Origin: Hymenolepis diminuta
Lineage: Eukaryota > Platyhelminthes > Cestoda > Cyclophyllidea > Hymenolepididae
DNA: 64,000 nucleotides
Direction: 5' to 3'
NCBI GenBank assembly: GCA_900708905.1
Contig: CAADRB010000080.1
Span: forward strand, 213,405-277,404
Shown here: one piece after another, positions 62,680-64,000 of the stretch
Layout of the letters: every line of letters starts with the position of its first letter
Numbering within the stretch: the stretch's first letter is position 1
The notes under the pieces: model-generated
The model's input: only the letters and a program-made list of their open reading frames with translations
Told to the model about the DNA's origin: nothing
Database searches by the model: none
Translations under genes and position numbers: made by a program

Positions 62680-63230
62680 TTGCAGAGAGCTGTGAGTGAA
62701 GGCAGGGGACAGGGGCTAGAAGCTTAGAGAGAGGAGTTAGAGATGGTCCAAACCGATTAGACACCGTGTAGTTTACGGGGGTGAGGGGCGATGAGTGAAC
62801 AGAAAATTTAACTGATCACAAAATCTCACGCCATTAAGACTCTGTACAGGGGAGGGGCAAAGGGGAAGATATAGGAGGGGGAGTATTTGGATAGGGGAGT
62901 GGAGGTACTAGGCTATGTACGTGGCTTAGAGTATGTACACACATTGACAAGCTCAAGAGAATCTGATAATTGGTTGTCCTCTCCTCCCCCGGTTCACTTA
63001 ACCACTTTCTACTCCCCCGTCCACCCAAAATTGTGTGAGTACTGACCACCAGGCTATTTCTCTCGCGCTAAAAACCGCGTGAGAAGGCTCGAGTTTTCAT
63101 AAAATTAGAGAGAGATGGGACTTATTGATAGCATCAAATGGTGCGCGATACGGCAGGCTAACGAAACTCGTTGAAGGGAAGTTGAGAAGGGGAGGGGAGA
63201 GGGTGGAGCTTAATTATGAAAACCACTCAT
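62680..63230. other. G-rich island 3 upstream of SoxB, possible regulatory DNA
   Basis: Higher GC than the flanks, with G-runs (GGGGAGGGGCAAAGGGG at about 62850 and later GGGGAGGGGAGAGGG), a C-rich patch (CTCCTCCCCCGG) and CACTTAA. The open frame at 62834-63049 is low-complexity and not convincing. It lies 1.5 kb upstream of the SoxB start. Confidence 0.35.
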
Positions 63231-64000
63231 AACGATTTCGCCACATCTTTAATCTCCGCACTCTATGTTCCCAGCTCTCTGATAAACAAAGGACAGCTTC
63301 TCGGATGGCTTTATTAGGTTTAATATATAGAATTTAAGATACTCTATTGAAACATGACAGAGTTTTTCTTTAAAGAAGTTGGTCATTTCTACCGATTTTT
63401 CGGCTGTCAACGCCATATCCCCCAAAAATTTGACTATGACTTTGTTTATTATATTATATTTTTGAAGAGAGGAGTTCTTGAAATAGCGACAAACTTGAAA
63501 TAACTTACCGACTTAATTTATACTGATGAAGGTCTTTTATTCCTTTGGCCATTCTAGACTAACTGTCAAAATGAAGAGGGAAATAAACCTGTACATCTTT
63601 GATTAAGATTATAGACGAGCAACTCGCGGTATGTACTTTGTTAATCCAAAGACCTACGAGTGGGGTTGTAATGAGAAAAAAGTTTCGTGATGGTCCAGTG
63701 TTTTATTTAAATGTCTGTAATGCTTGCTTTTTTGTTAAAACCCTCTGTTCATTTTTTCAAATTTGATCTGTCCTTACAATAGGGAACAATTTGACATCTA
63801 CCTTCTAGTTATTGTTTAAAAAGTAGCATCCAATTCCTACGTTTAAGGATTCAAGTGAGAGTTAAGTTATTGACATAGAGACCCGTTACCAGAGTGAAAT
63901 GATAGTGAAGGGTCATTATTAAAGTACATACTAAGAAAATTCAGACACTAAATCTTTTAATGGAGTTCTGGGGGGTTTAAGAAATTGAAAGTTATTGGTT

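Overview
The window is AT-rich eukaryotic nuclear DNA, most likely from a parasitic flatworm and probably a tapeworm (inference). The reasons are: split genes in which tiny introns of about 31-46 and 70-82 nt sit beside multi-kilobase ones, an animal lysosomal alpha-mannosidase, a SoxB HMG-box gene, a degraded mariner transposon, and many short dispersed repeats. I cannot name the species from sequence alone.

Layout. 1-3169 (+): the last four visible exons of an SRBD1/Tex-type S1 RNA-binding protein, truncated at the left edge. 3170-16860: about 13.7 kb of mostly non-coding DNA holding several dispersed repeat families, one orphan RGS-like open frame near 11.4 kb, and a complete but dead mariner element (14654-15961) with matching terminal inverted repeats and TA duplications. 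17025-35159 (+): a complete six-exon lysosomal alpha-mannosidase (MAN2B1, GH38). All its catalytic and zinc-binding residues are present, and its introns carry three copies of one repeat family and three tRNA-like SINE copies. 36336-36614 (-): a small single-pass membrane protein. 38556-39140 (+): a four-exon, 150-residue coiled-coil protein, with only a weak hint of a kinetochore NSL1-like relation.

39205-49106 (-): a gene I assembled from 20 exons whose phases all agree, encoding about 1563 residues, acidic and helical, with no family I recognise. It ends only 64 bp from the stop of the convergent 150-residue gene. A candidate tiny gene (49458-49668, +) starts head-to-head with it and appears to need a start codon from a spliced leader. 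49.7-59.9 kb: mostly repeats and compositionally distinct GC/CT-rich islands. 59955-61207 (-): a two-exon SoxB transcription factor with three CCAAT boxes just upstream.

Nothing suggests these genes form one pathway: they are ordinary metazoan neighbours (RNA binding, lysosomal glycan breakdown, a membrane protein, probable cell-division or structural proteins, a developmental regulator). The least explained parts are the 1563-residue orphan, the micro-gene beside it, the two-mode intron lengths, and the tRNA-like SINE family with at least eight copies.
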